DNA of 64,000 bases, taken from NCBI RefSeq assembly GCF_028769735.1, contig NC_088169.1:43367229-43431228 (forward strand), read 5' to 3'. This document shows, piece by piece, positions 50,455 through 63,600 of this stretch; position 1 is the first letter of the stretch, and each line of letters opens with the position of its first letter. Made by a program: the position numbers and the translations under genes. Origin of the DNA: Zonotrichia leucophrys gambelii. Its lineage: Eukaryota; Chordata; Aves; Passeriformes; Passerellidae. Under the pieces are notes generated by a model. The model did not search any database. It was given only the letters and a program-made list of their open reading frames with translations, and was not told the origin of the DNA.

Positions 50455-50765
50455 CTAAACTATCCTCCTGCTATTATAAATGCATGTCTCATACTGGGGA
50501 GCCCAGAACCAGACACAGGACTCCAGGGGTGGCCTCACTTGTGAGCAGAGGGAAAGAGTCACGTGCCTCAACCTGCTGGTAACACTCCTACTAACATGGC
50601 CCAGGACACCACTGGATGCCAGGACACCATCTTTGCAACCAGAACACACTTCTGGCTTATGGACAATTTGATGTCCAGTAGAACCCACAGGTCCTTTTCT
50701 ACCAGGCTTTCTATATTCTTTCTGTATAATGTGCTGGTCCATGTAGTTGATGGCTTTTTTCTTGG
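50455..50765 (-). mobile_element. CR1 LINE internal fragment, antisense
   Basis: The plus strand reads AACCTGCTGGTAACACTCCT, AACATGGCCCAGGACACCAC, then a GGCTTATGGACAATTTGATG block and CCCACAGGTCCTTTTCTACC. These are in the order of the reverse-complemented region of CR1 just upstream of its 3' part. The true 3' terminus is absent. Scattered indels show an old copy. Confidence 0.9.
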
Positions 50766-53283
50766 TGTTGTTAGATTAAATTATTGTACAAAATCTACCT
50801 AAAAAGGCATAAAGCAGTCATGTTGTTGAGTCCAGTGGTTTGGGTTCAACTATCTAAATTAAGTGTCCTGTACTATTTAAGAAGTCCCAGGGTGTCTAAG
50901 ACACATGAACTGAGATTAAAGTTACGACACAGGAAGAAAATGAAACTTGCAACCTATTGTAGGATGAGATGGAAGCTAGGAGAAAAATCTCAATTGACAC
51001 TGGATGCTTTATGCTACATTAACCAGATGAATCCCAATGAAAGACATCACTGTGGAGAACCTAAGACTTCATTTACAAGAAAACACATTACAAACTATTT
51101 CCTCTCTGTTTTATACCCACTGCTATTTCTGGCCTTTCTCTTTTCCTCCCTCTGCTAATGTGCTTCACATTGTCTAAAATGCAGCTGGTAATATAAAAAA
51201 AAATATTTAAAGTTTCTTACTTGTCCTGTCCATTACCCATTTTGCTTGCTAACCTGCTCTGTTCTCCACTATTTATGGCATAACTGTGATTTCAACCAGA
51301 AACAATAAAAATCTAATTCTTGCACAATATAATGTTCTCTGGTTATTGTACTAATAATATAATAAATATGCCTGGTATATTACTTGTTTAAAATAATGCA
51401 GCTAACCAAATTGCAGGAATACATTGCCCAAACACTCAAATAAAGCAGTAATGGCTGTCTGCTATTTCTAACTTCTAGAACTTCTGCTGATTTCTCAAAT
51501 CCTCATGCTAGACTTCACTTTATTTCACATTATGCACAAAGGATTAAAATTACTACACCCTGATCCTTTTTTTTTGCTTTTTCCTAATCAGAAATATTGA
51601 ACAATCAATTAAATTACATCATAACTTTAATATCTATGATTCATTTATTTTAAGTCCATTACCATGGACTTAAAATTTTCTTACATATAAAAATATATGC
51701 TTGTGTTCTTGTATAAGGAATGACTTCATCGTGTTACATGACAGTTAAATCCCAAAAAATCCCTTTAGTATTTTCAGAAGTTTTACATAATTTTTTTAAC
51801 TGTATTTTTCAGAAAAATGTGCAAATCAAAAACAGAAAGCAAGACTATGGTATGTGTTATCACAACTGAGTAGAAACCTTCTGTGTACATTTGTCCTTCG
51901 TTTTCTTATGGACTCAAGTACTATCTGGAATAAGTAATTTTATCAACTCTCATGAAAACTGTGTGCAGACTGTTAATTGGGAATATGCACATTTGTCTAT
52001 CTCGGAAAGATAATTTATCATTGTTTATGAGATCATGATTAATTTTTCTTTATTGTTTACTTTATTGATTGCCTACACTTTCCACAGCCATAACAATTTA
52101 AAATTTAATACCTAATAGTAATAATGTCTGATTTTATCTTACCTGTTTCTACAGCTGAAAAGTACAAAAATGTGGAATAGCAATAGCTGACTAGACTGGG
52201 GAAGATGAGTTGCTACTGTGCTCTTTAAACACCTACTTTCAATACTGATCCTAAATCCAACTACTCTGTAGGCCCTTTGGCAATATCAATTACCCATGCA
52301 TTCCAGTACTCTGCCTTTGTGGACGTCTGGTAGGAGACTTCAAACTATCAATAGAAACAAATATTTGTTCTCAAGGATTTCTGGTGGGAAAACATGACCA
52401 GAGAAATGAACACTTTTACACAGGTTGCAATCTGTTCAGTCTCAATGACAAGGAACCACCAACAACCTACATCACCAATGGAAACATGAAGAAGCTGACA
52501 GTCATGTGGTATACATTGTCAGCTGGGAAATATAAGAAATTGCTAAAGGAAAACAAAGATATTCATGAGAGTTATAAGGCAAATATTAAAGCTAATAAGT
52601 AGTACATGAGACTGGAAACAAAATATTCTAACACAGATATGTGACTTGAATTTGACACAGATGGCCAATTCATCAATCAGTCATAATACAGCATGTCAAA
52701 ACAGTATAAGAACATTTCGGTATTTGGAGCAAAGCCAGGTGAAACATCTCACTGTGAGTGAAAAGAAAACCCTTCCTATCACATCAGTAAACAAAGTTTT
52801 TTTCAAATGACACCTGATAAATATTTTAAATGTAGTTTAGATCCTATTTTTAAAATAATAACTTTTGGGGTTTGAATTTCACTATGTTGCAAACTGAAAG
52901 TCTGTAGCAGACAAGTCAGAACATATAAATACAAGATAACCTAAATAACTTGCAGGGAAGAAGATTGAAATTATGAATCAAGGAGCAGTCTGGATGACTG
53001 GTGTTGATACTTCAATAAATGGCAGAAGTAGGCTACAGTGCAAGGCCTGGGGAATTTGCACCAGCTAATGTTCTCCTCAACATTTTGAAACTGGCTGACC
53101 AAGGTAAGTATAGGTCAGTTAGTTCTACATGAATTTCATTTTAAAAAAATCAAAAAAAAAAATGTACATCCCATCAAAAAAAACCAACCAAAACCAAACA
53201 AACCCAAGAAAAATGTATATGTGATGTGATCTAGAAATACTTAACAGATGGCAGCGAAATCATTGCAAACTTAGCACAGCTTA
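50766..53283. other. AT-rich unique DNA, no gene certain
   Basis: No known repeat. A plus frame at 50784-51158 (124 codons) and an open stretch at 52255-52602 match no family I know. A 30-bp hairpin lies at 51647-51676. Confidence 0.5.
51647..51676. repeat. Hairpin: 13-bp perfect arms, 4-base loop
   Basis: ATTTTAAGTCCAT (51647-51659) and ATGGACTTAAAAT (51664-51676) are exact reverse complements separated by TACC. The structure is compact and perfect, in otherwise plain AT-rich DNA. Confidence 0.75.
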
Positions 53284-53373
53284 CATCTATATATCTATAT
53301 ATCTATATATCTATATATCTATGTATCTATATATCTATATATCTATATATCTACATATCTATATATCTATATA
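53284..53373 (+). repeat. 8-bp microsatellite (ATCTATAT)n
   Basis: About 11 units of ATCTATAT, with one ATCTATGT and one ATCTACAT variant. The interruptions would slow slippage, so the tract may be fairly stable. Confidence 0.95.
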
Positions 53374-56300
53374 AATGTCTTCTCAGGCAAGAATGATACA
53401 CATGTGTATTCTAATACCCACTCTTGTTTATGAGTGCATGTATGATCATTTATAAGAGTGCATTTATTGATATACATAACTATCACTCAAGGCAAAGAAA
53501 ATTACTCATAAAATTAAATTTCCCTGGAATACAGCACTCCAGTTTCAGAGGTATTTATTAACCAACCTACCTTCTATTTCAGTCTCTCATGGCATAATAT
53601 TAAAAAGCTTACATTAAATCATTCTTTTGTCATCTTAAAATATCTGAATCATCTATTCAAACAAAGCAGTAAAATATTAAAATTTCTTATGCTGGTATCT
53701 CATTGAGGAAACTGGTTTAGCTGTCTATTGAAAGTCAGGAAAAAATTGCTATATGACTGTAATATGGAGCTTTTTTTTCTTTCTTAGGAGAGAAAGGTGT
53801 TTTGGGCCTCTGCTTCCTTCTTTTTCCCATTTTCTTTCATTAAAAAAATAAAGAGCAAACAAGACCAATCTATATTTTCACCATTTGCTGCTAGAAAAAC
53901 AAAACTTTAAGAGCTTTATAGAAGCTAGAGATTATTTACTTGCTAGAGAGTAAATACTGCAGTGGTTTTGGGAATTCCTTGCCCGGGACTAAGTGAAGTA
54001 GGAACAGGATATAAAGGTTATGCATTCAAGTGAAAACCCTCTTGATTATTACAAAGCACCAAGATAACCTAGAGTTCGGCTAGAACTACGGGGAGTGTAG
54101 ACAAAAAAGTGTGCAGAAATCATCACAAAATGAGGAGAAGAAGTATCAGCTCTAGAGAAATAAATATATGCTGACTATCCAGCAGTGGTTCTCTGCAGCA
54201 AAGACTGTGCAGGAGGAAGACTCTAATTTCCTTCTCCTTAGGATTCCTCTAAATCCTAAATTAGATCTATATCCTCTTTCAGATAAATGTTGAGCTTGCT
54301 TTTTCTCACCTTCACTATATGCCTTCCTGTTGTTTCATTCAATTTCTCTTTCATTTAGAACAAGTTTGACCAAAAAACCTTCAGGGGAAAAAGTGCAGTC
54401 TAAGTCCTTTCAGGTCTAAGATCAACTAAGTGATCTTTGCTTTCTCTCAGAGTAAGTTTTTGGTTCAGTTAATTTTTTTTTTAAAGTGAAAATTTAAAAC
54501 TGTAAAGCATTGTTTCATATCTAGAATCTGTGAATTACCTGAGGACAAATGTACTAATATGGCATATATTTGCAAAAATCTGTTATCATGGACATTGCAG
54601 AAGGTTCTTCTTATTCCTGAAGATCTCATGTAGAATACTGTAATTTGTTTCACAATGAACAACTGGTGAAGCATCTTGCGTAATGGATCAGATTGCCTCC
54701 AAAGGAAATTGAAACTTTTTTTTAATAGAATTAAGAAACTGACCTGTGAAGGTCCTTTAAGATAATACACTTACTTATAGCAGCAGGACAGATAATCTTT
54801 TCAATTTTCCTTTTACCACCAACAGCTATTTATAAAAGCAGAAAGGCTTGTTCATATTGTGTACATGCAGTTGGTTTTCTTTTTTTTTTCCCTTATTTTT
54901 AGAAAAAATATAGACACAATCTTTCATAAAATAATTGGCAAAACAATATATCATGAAACAATATATCACATGGTACATATTTCACAACTTCATATTACTC
55001 TTAAATAGAAATAAACTAATTTTTCATTAGTTTGTATTCTGTGCAATTAATATTATATTCTGTGGGTAAAGAGATTTAATTATCTAGTTAACTTTGAGAT
55101 TTAACATGTATTCCAGAATTACTTCAGTGTTCAAACATTTTGTTCATATTTGCAATTTAAAGCAGCATTCCCAGTGCTATCTGACAAGATATTTGTTTTA
55201 CAAACAAAAAACCCGAAATAATTATTTATTGCAACAGCTGAGCAAAAAAAAGGAAAGGAGACAACTTCCATGTGAAATCCATACCTCTGGTTACCATTTT
55301 ACATGGTGTCATTGACAGTGTGGAGTTTTTATTAATTAGCATCATTACAAAAGTGAAATTTGAAATCACATTTGAAGGACTGATCTGTTCAGTGTTGTGT
55401 TCATCAGTAATCCAGGTCAAAGTAGAGACCCAAAGTCTCTTCTTAAGAATACCAAATTTTGAAGAAACAGACAGGTAGTTCATTGAAGTGTTCTTCAATC
55501 AGATTTATAAAGAGGATAATTAAAATATTAGTGACTGCATCAATGTATTCTAATTTTTCTCCTCATAGTCTTATACACAGAGCTATTTGGGAGATTTCCT
55601 TTGCAGGCATTATTGTAAAAAGGTGATTTACAAAGAGTTTTGGCAATGTCAGTTCAGCCTTTGCATATTGTGAATGTTATCAAAACCAAAATAAAATTAT
55701 ACCATTTGATGCAGATTTCTATATCAAAAACATTGTAATTTTATGAAATCCGCATAGTAGTTTCTCAAAAGCTATATCAATAAAAAAAGGCAGTGAAATT
55801 ATACATTCAGGAAAAGTCATATTGCAGTATTTTGTCACCATCAAACCATCAGACAAGAATTCAAACCTGCAAGTCTTGCTGAAAATATTTTTTTTTTCCT
55901 TTTTAAAAGCACAGAAACTTTAGCCTATACATATAATAAAAAATTAAAGGCGTTTAAATAAATGTACACTATTTCATTCTTCACACATAAAAAAGCCCAA
56001 AACATTATTTTCTTCCCCTCCCCCCTTTTGTTTGCATATTTGTTTGTTTGGGGGTTTTTTGTTTTGTTTTGTTCTTTTGCAGAGGTGTGGGGGAAAGCTC
56101 AGTAGAGTAATGATGGGGAGAAAAAACATCATAGATCCATAAATATGAGAAAATTAGTAAATGATCCATACTTATGGATAAGTTCTTTATTGCATTGGGT
56201 GTGGACAAAGACTAGGATGTGGTCATGCAACCACAAATATAAATTCTCAGAGGAAGTCTCATTACCTTTACGCAAATTGTCAAGATCACTGTGTGCTACA

Positions 56301-59300
56301 AAGACACACAAATCTTCATTGGCAGCTTAGGAACAGTTTCCAGTATTGTATACTGGAAAAGGGAATACGAACTTTCAATAGACAGAATGTGAAAGAATTT
56401 GCAAAACCTCTCTACTTTTTAAGGCAACTTTTAACTATTTTTAAAAAGAATGTAAACAAATGTTCAAAAATTAATACGGGCATTGATAAAAATGAAAAAT
56501 CATCCCAATTAAGCTCTGCAATATTTATGTTAAGTAATGTAATATTTTATTCACTGCACATTGTTCTCAACCGCTTTATCCACTTATTATTCCCTTTTTA
56601 CTTTTCAATAAGTATATTATTTTTAATAATGCAAACTTAACCTCAGTTGTTTCTCTGTAGGGCAAACAGTTACACCTTTCAACTAGGCACTACTTAATCA
56701 TGGCATTGCCATTTGATTTTAGGCTCACTTGACTGAGGACTCTCAGATACACAGGGGCATACAGTGAGTGTTGTTGAGACTATCTCAGTTTAGGGAAATC
56801 AAGATTGATAATTCAAAAGTACCAGCCTCTTCATATAGGTTCTCTATTTTTTACCAAATTCTTAATAACCTCCAGAAAGTCCATAAATCTGATGGATCTG
56901 AAACCATTCAAGTCCACAGGCAAACTTAACTAACATTATTGAGCTCAAATCAAAATCTGAATAAGAACAGTAAGACCTTTTCCCAAAGTCTTGCTTCTAA
57001 ATTCAGCAATGTGAATTTTTTTTTAATTAATTAAACTATTATACAAGCATATAACTATGACAATAAAATTATTTTTCTTTGAAATATCTTACAGGAAAAT
57101 AAAGAGGGTTTTTTGATAACATCTCTTTAACCAATGCTTTCACCTCACTGAGTTTCAACATGCTGCACTTTGTTAACAGGCAGCTAGATCTTTTCCCTGC
57201 TATAGAAAATCAATAGAAAATGTATCATCGATTTCAGGTAGAAGTGAGAAATAGCAGGGAGTCAAGTCATAAAAGGGCAAAAAGGAGATTTAAACACATT
57301 TGTTTTATTGATTACTTTTGCCTATATCTTCAAACCCATAAATAACTTGATTATAAAAGAAGGGGCCTTAATTTTTTCCTTGTGTTGGACAGAAAAACAG
57401 AGTGCATGGAAAAAACTGCACAAGGCAGTTAAAGAAAGGAAAGTGAGGTGAAATGCTGACAGAACTCTCAGGTGCAGTTGAGAAATTACTCTCAGTAACT
57501 TAGTGAAACAACTCAGGAGAAGATATATTTTCTTTATCAGCATTGCTTAACATAGAGTTCTTCTGCATGAAGAATTACTGATAATATCATAGTATTTCAA
57601 TTGATTAAGTAATCTAATATTAAGGAACATAACCAACTTCTCTACACCTACTTGGATCAGTAGAAATAAATGGCTGAAGAGACACATTTTTTCCAGACTA
57701 GAGTGCGCACACCTAATTTCAAGGCTTTGCCATAAAACATAGGATTCTGTGTCACAAAATGAGCTGCTAAGCTTAGCAGACAAGAAACTGCTCTTGTTTT
57801 GCTTAGAAAGGTAAGACACGGCATCAAATATATACTTAATGGCAAAAGTTGGGGTTGAAAACCTTATAATTCATAAGCACTTGGTGTCGTGGTGCCCAAT
57901 CACCTAAGCACAGCCACGGTTGTACAGCTGTGCCTGCTTGTGTCTGAGCTGAGTCTATCCTGAACAAATGACACTTGGAACTGTGAGAATGCAGGAGAGA
58001 TTTTAAATCCACAATGTGCTATAGGAATATCCAGTCTTTCCCTGTTCTCCACAAGTGACACATAGCAAAACCTGAAAGACAAAAGACCAGAACTTCCAGA
58101 ATATATGCAGAGGAAGATACTCTAAATAATCCCCCTCTGCACTGTTCTCCTCAATAACCAGGACAACAGGCAGTATTGCTTTGCTTGTTTGCTACATTCT
58201 CATCTGCTGCACCCCATGTAACCTTGCTTCTATTGTGCTATGACGTAGAGAAAGATATGGTAGGGACCAGAAAAGCCAAAGTGACTTATTCCACTTGGCA
58301 TGGCTGAGGGAATAAATAGATATAAGATAGGTTTATGCTCCCATAGATTCTGAGGCTACCTGAAGGCAGCTCACTGCAGTGCTAACTTGAGCAGTGACAA
58401 GCCTTCAGATTTACAGCACCCAATGATGATTCTCCAAACACTGTTGTAGCTGCTAGAAATTCCCTAAACACAGCCAGATATTGCCTACATACCTTCCTTT
58501 TCTGAGAAGATCAGAGGGACAAGCTGATATGAAACAGCATCACAAAATCACTAACCTGGCCTCAAGCCCAAACACACCTATTATCATTTGGCAGTGCTTC
58601 CAGTCATTGTGTCTCTGTGTTATTTCACATGAATTTTGCATAAAAGAAAATTTTCATCAGTCTGTTTTTATGCAATACATTTCTAGCCCCCTACCTGAAC
58701 AGCTCTAAGAGTGCCAGCACAGAATACACTCACTGTCACATGTCAGAGGAAAGAATGAAGCCTGCTGTTGTGCACACATGATGCTCACAGAGGCACCTAT
58801 GGTGCATGATGAGCATAATTTTGTGACATAGGCTGAACAATGAGGCAATTACAGCAGCCATCCTGCATTTCACAATCACCACTTCAGAAAACATTTTGTA
58901 TACACAGTCATGCTGTTTGGGAAAGAACTTACTCTCAGAAGAGATAAGAGCTGATTGATTGAATCCTCTGCTGAGACTATTTTAACCAAGCATGCTTTAT
59001 TACAGCTTACTGCTCTTCAGTTCGTGTTTATGAACATGCAATGCTGAACACGCCTTGATAGACAATGATGATGTCTCTGCCTGACATGACTGCTATGATA
59101 CTGTGATTTTATGAGCACATAAATATTACTCCATTAAATCTTTTGGATCACATTCAATTCTGAAGCCACTCAAACGGTTTCACTAAGCAAAGAGACAAAA
59201 TAGAGAGTTTTGCAGTGAGATGTTAGTACAAAATTAAGTAAAAAACCTTGAAAATAGGTTGTTTTCTAGTGCTGAAATCAATCTACTTGTAAAATGTAAC

Positions 59301-62300
59301 TTGATTTTAAACTTAATTCTCAAATTCACTTTCAGTTAATTGTATTTAAATCCACTTAATATTCTGTAATAAATGTTATACTTGTAATGGATAGGCTCAG
59401 CACATTAAAACAATAATTTTTTTATTAGTGAGATGAGGCCAATTTAAAAGAAAATTAATCTGTGGATGGAATGAGGATTGAATTTCAATAGTCTAATATC
59501 TCAGACAAAATACACTCTTACCAAGGGCACCTCTATCAGTATGCAGCATATTATTCTACAGTACAAAGCTGAAAAAGTACACTGACTTGGAGAGTCTTGT
59601 ATTCCATTACTATGGTCCCCAAACACTTGCTTTGGCTTTCTGTTGAATAATAACTGTCTACATTAATTGATATTTTAACAGAAAAAAAAAAAAAAAACCA
59701 GAAGACAAACTGAAATCTCAAACCTGAGGAGTTCATTTTGGAAAAAAGTTTTTTAATTTCAAAAAGTTCCAGCAAAAAATGACAGTCATCTCTGGGCCTC
59801 CACATAATTTATGTCCACACTTTCAAGTAAAGATTGTGGTTTTTATTATATTTACATCAAAATGAACCTGAAGTTGCAATTTTGTAAGTAAAGACATTTT
59901 TAGCCTAGTTTTATGCAGGAATCAATACTTGTTTCTTGGTTGTTTTTTTTTTCTGGCAGATTTCCAGACTCTCAGGAAAAATGCTAAAAATAATTCAATT
60001 CATCATTCTTGATAATTCATGAATTCTCTCAGTAACAAGAGATTGCAAAGTTAAATAAATATTCCACATAAGAATCTGAATTTTTACTACCTTGCTCTTC
60101 TCTGGAGCTAGTAGTCAGGTGTTCCACCTGTTCTTAGAGTTGATACTATAAATAAAATTGTATATTATAAACCTTACTTAAATGTTAAAATAGCACAATT
60201 AAACAGAATTCAGGTTGCCATACTTATTTAATTCCGTTTCTTACTGCTATTATAATCATCTATTAAAAATTAAAATGAGAGTTCATGAAATGGTCCAGTA
60301 GACATCTCCTTAATACAGGATTTCTGTTCAATGCTTTCAACACCAAAGAACAATATTTCTCCTACTGAAACTATGGCCTCTCACTCATCAGTCCTGTCTT
60401 TGAACAAAGTCATATTCACCGAGTCTCCCAAAAACCACTGTTTTCTTACTGATTAATTCTAATCCACATTTGGTTAAGCATTTTATTTTCAAAAGAAAAT
60501 ATTACTTTCATTCAGAACAAATTGGCAGCACAGGATGATTGCTTGTCATGAAAGAGACTACATGGGCCATTTTTATCCTAAATCCACAATTTAAGTGAAG
60601 AACTCCTCCAAAACATTGGAAAATGTTGAGACATCTTTTTTCATCTTATGGCTTCAAATGCACATTTTTTCTAAGAATGCTTAAGCCCAATGATCAGGTT
60701 TCAGTATTAGGGGTAGAAGGGAAGGTCCCTGTACACTTTATGTGTGAATCTCATCCTCCACACATTCACATACAAGTACAAATATGTATTAAGTTAGAAA
60801 AAGCATGATTCTTGTTTCTTACTGACTAACACACTCCAGGAAGGAGCTGTACAGCAGTCATTTCCGAGTCTGCCATTTAAATTAGTTAAAACTAACCAAG
60901 ACTTTCTTGTTTCAAATGCTAATTTATTCAATGGTAAAGACTATATTATTGCTTGTTATATGTAAAATGCTAACTAATTACACCCTAGTCATTCTCTTTT
61001 CCATTCTTCTCTTTTAAACTTACTCAAATGTAAAGCCACCGCATAGATCACATAATGCAATTTATCTACTCACCATAAATACAAATTTTATATCATGCAT
61101 CTTAATTCCCATACAAATACAAAGGAGAGGAAATTAGGTCTCATTTTGAGTTCTCTCCTCTTATATTTAGCCATTCTCTCTTCTTATATTTAGCCAGTAA
61201 TAGAGCTTGGTTAATAAAACATGACTACTATTAGGGCACTGGACAACTACAAATTATCCCAAAATGATTTAATTCAAGCTTTGTAGAGTCACATAATCAC
61301 AGTTCTCCAAGTAGCATCCAAATGTTGTTTTGACATGCTTCCTTAGTAGTACTTACTTGGTCATTTAAATAGGGGATTTTATAAATGCTTCCATTACAGC
61401 CAATACATGAGTATTAGGAAGTGGATCAAATTACAATGTTCTACCTGTTCATCACTAGGGTTTCTGCCACTTTTCTGACTTTCTTTTTTCTTTGTTTTTA
61501 AGCCTTTAAAATGCCAACAAGCGACACATTACTTTCTATGGCAGAACAACTACTCTATGTTAGAGAGAATAAATTACTTGGATAGCAAAAATATAGCTAG
61601 AACATGTTTCTCCAGAATTCACTTTAAACCAGATCTTTTATGGTAGGTTTTCACCAGTTCTTTTCCTTATTTGATGTGTTTATGCTGTGTTTAATTAGTA
61701 ACTGTGTTAGTAATAGCTTGTTAGTGCTGATATGTTATAGATCACTTTTATTACTGAAAAACATTGCTGGAAAAAATCAATTAAAAATAATCACAAGCTT
61801 TAGTTACATATCAAACACATTTTTATAAAAGGCAAAGTCCTATTTTCACCACTGTTTCTCACATACAATTCATGTGGGTATTTTGAGGTCTCTTTCTGAA
61901 TTGTGGTAATTTTGCAATAGGAAAAAAGGCAGTGTTATTTCTGCAAAGTCATAGATCATGTCTGCATGAAAAAGAAAAGGTGAGCAGTAGTTGCTGGGCT
62001 CTCTCCTGCAGATGTGGTAGAGGCACCAATATTCTAACCAGATCCCATGACTTGGGATATTAAAATTGCCGTAAAAATTTAAGCCCTTACTCAGATTGCA
62101 TGGAGAGCTTGTGGTATCTCTGTCCTTGCAAGCACTCAAGACTCTACTAGATGTTTACTCTGAGCTCTCAGGTCTAATGAAACCTGCTGTGAGAAGGCAG
62201 CTGAATGAACTGACCCCTGGAGAACCCTGCCAACCCAAGTTATGATTATGTTTTTCAATGTCTTTATGAATACATGCCATGAAAAGAGCATGGGAGTGAA

Positions 62301-62344
62301 AGATGAAGGATTGTTCATGCTATAAAGTTACTCAGAGTAATAAA
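53374..62344. other. AT-rich unique DNA, no gene seen
   Basis: The longest stretch in which I recognise no transposon or exon. Simple features include a GTTTT-type run near 56061-56071, a 16-A run at 59682-59697 and a 23-bp tandem duplication at 61151-61196. Reading frames are short. Confidence 0.55.
61151..61196 (+). repeat. 23-bp tandem duplication
   Basis: Copies 61151-61173 and 61174-61196 differ at a single C/T position. Both end TTATATTTAGCCA. Confidence 0.9.
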
Positions 62345-63208
62345 GTCAAGGCTCAGCTGTGACGACCTGTGGAAGAACCTTGTGAGTGGATTGCCAATAA
62401 AACAACTCATGGAACTTAATACAAACAAATATAAATTGTTTCATAATGTGGAAGAAAAAGAATTCTAACTATATCTAGGACAAAAGGACTTGATATGATC
62501 ATTACCAGTTAAGGACCTTGGGCTCATGACAGCTATTTCCACCAAAACACCAAACCAATAAATAGAATACCTCAGAAATACATACAAATTGTTAGGAATT
62601 ACTAAGAATCTATAAAAAAGAAAAACCACAAAGAGTATTAGAGAACATTGTTCACTCCATCACAAATCACACTCAGATTTAGACCTGTGTGCAGTTTGGC
62701 TCACTCTGATCTGAAAAAAAGAGAACCACCAAAACAATCAAAGATATTTGATGAGAAGTAAGCAAAGAATTTTTTTACTATGAGCAATTCATTAAGAAGG
62801 CATTTTCAATAAAGAAAATATGTTGGGGGAAAGGATACTATAGAGATTCAAAAAGTGACTGGCTTAGATATAGTAGATTGAAACAGACTATTCATCTTTT
62901 CAAAAGGAAGAAACAAGAACATGAACTAAGGTCAACTGAAGCTAGTTTCATAACAAACAAAAGGGGTACCTTGTGGAATGAGGCACAGAATTGTAAAAAT
63001 AATTGATGTATAGTGCTGTGAATGCTACATGGATTTAGCAGGAAAACATGACCAGTTAATGGAATCTAATGGTTATTGAATATGTAAAAATGACCCTGCC
63101 CCTGAATGTATTAAGGAAATGCTCTTCTTCAGGCATTTGTTTTAGATAATACTCGAGATGGGGACATGGGATTTCATAGATCTATTGTGACCTGGGATAG
63201 CCATATTA
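62345..63208 (+). mobile_element. Ancient CR1-type LINE 3' part
   Basis: Several landmarks follow the order of an old amniote CR1 subfamily, distinct from the younger copies in the window: ACTTAATACAAACAAATA, CTGTGTGCAGTTTGGCTC, GAAGCTAGTTTCATAACAAA, AATGGTTATTGAA and finally TGACCTGGGATAGCCATA. The last resembles a 3' end in which the consensus reads GGTCTGACCCAGTATGGC. Divergence is heavy and no frame survives. The 5' limit is approximate. Confidence 0.6.
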
Positions 63209-63242
63209 AGTTTTGTGGGACAGTTCATCTGCGTGTCATAAA

Positions 63243-63600
63243 GAACCATAGAACAGTTTGAATTGGAAAGAACCTCAAAGATCATCTTGTTCCAGCTCCC
63301 TTTCCATGGGCAAGGACACCTTACACCAGACCAGGTTGCTCAGGGCCTCATTCAGCTTCATCTTGAAAACCTCCAGAGATGGGGCTCCACAGGTTCTTTG
63401 AGAAACCTGTTTCAGTGCCTCACCAACTTTACAGTAAAGAATTTCTTCCTAAGGTACAACTTAAACCTACCCTCTTTAAATTGATCCCAACTTGTAAAAA
63501 GGACCATCTCCAGGTCCTTCTCCAGATACCTTCTCTTTCCAGTACCCTTTAGGTACTGGAAAGCCTAAACCTCCTCTAAGGTGTGCTTGACACATATGCC
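63243..63600 (-). mobile_element. CR1 LINE 3' fragment, antisense
   Basis: The left end has the reverse-complemented CR1 terminus (AACCATAGAACAGTTTGAAT), followed by TTCCATGGGCAAGGACACCT, ACCAGGTTGCTCAGGGCCTC, an AACCTCCAGAGATGGGG block and the 3' region up to about 63600. It lies tail to tail with the older CR1 that ends near 63208. Confidence 0.93.
63535..63563. repeat. 12-bp perfect inverted repeat inside CR1
   Basis: CTTTCCAGTACC and GGTACTGGAAAG are exact reverse complements around the loop CTTTA. Part of this pairing is probably intrinsic to the CR1 sequence. Confidence 0.7.

Noticed and set aside
50784..51158. 124-codon plus-strand frame beginning near a CR1 fragment
   Set aside because: No homology recognised, no promoter or splice context. 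A hydrophobic C-terminus alone is not evidence.
58780..59100. TGATGA/CTGA motifs considered as snoRNA C and D boxes
   Set aside because: Spacing is too short and no terminal stem pairs around them.
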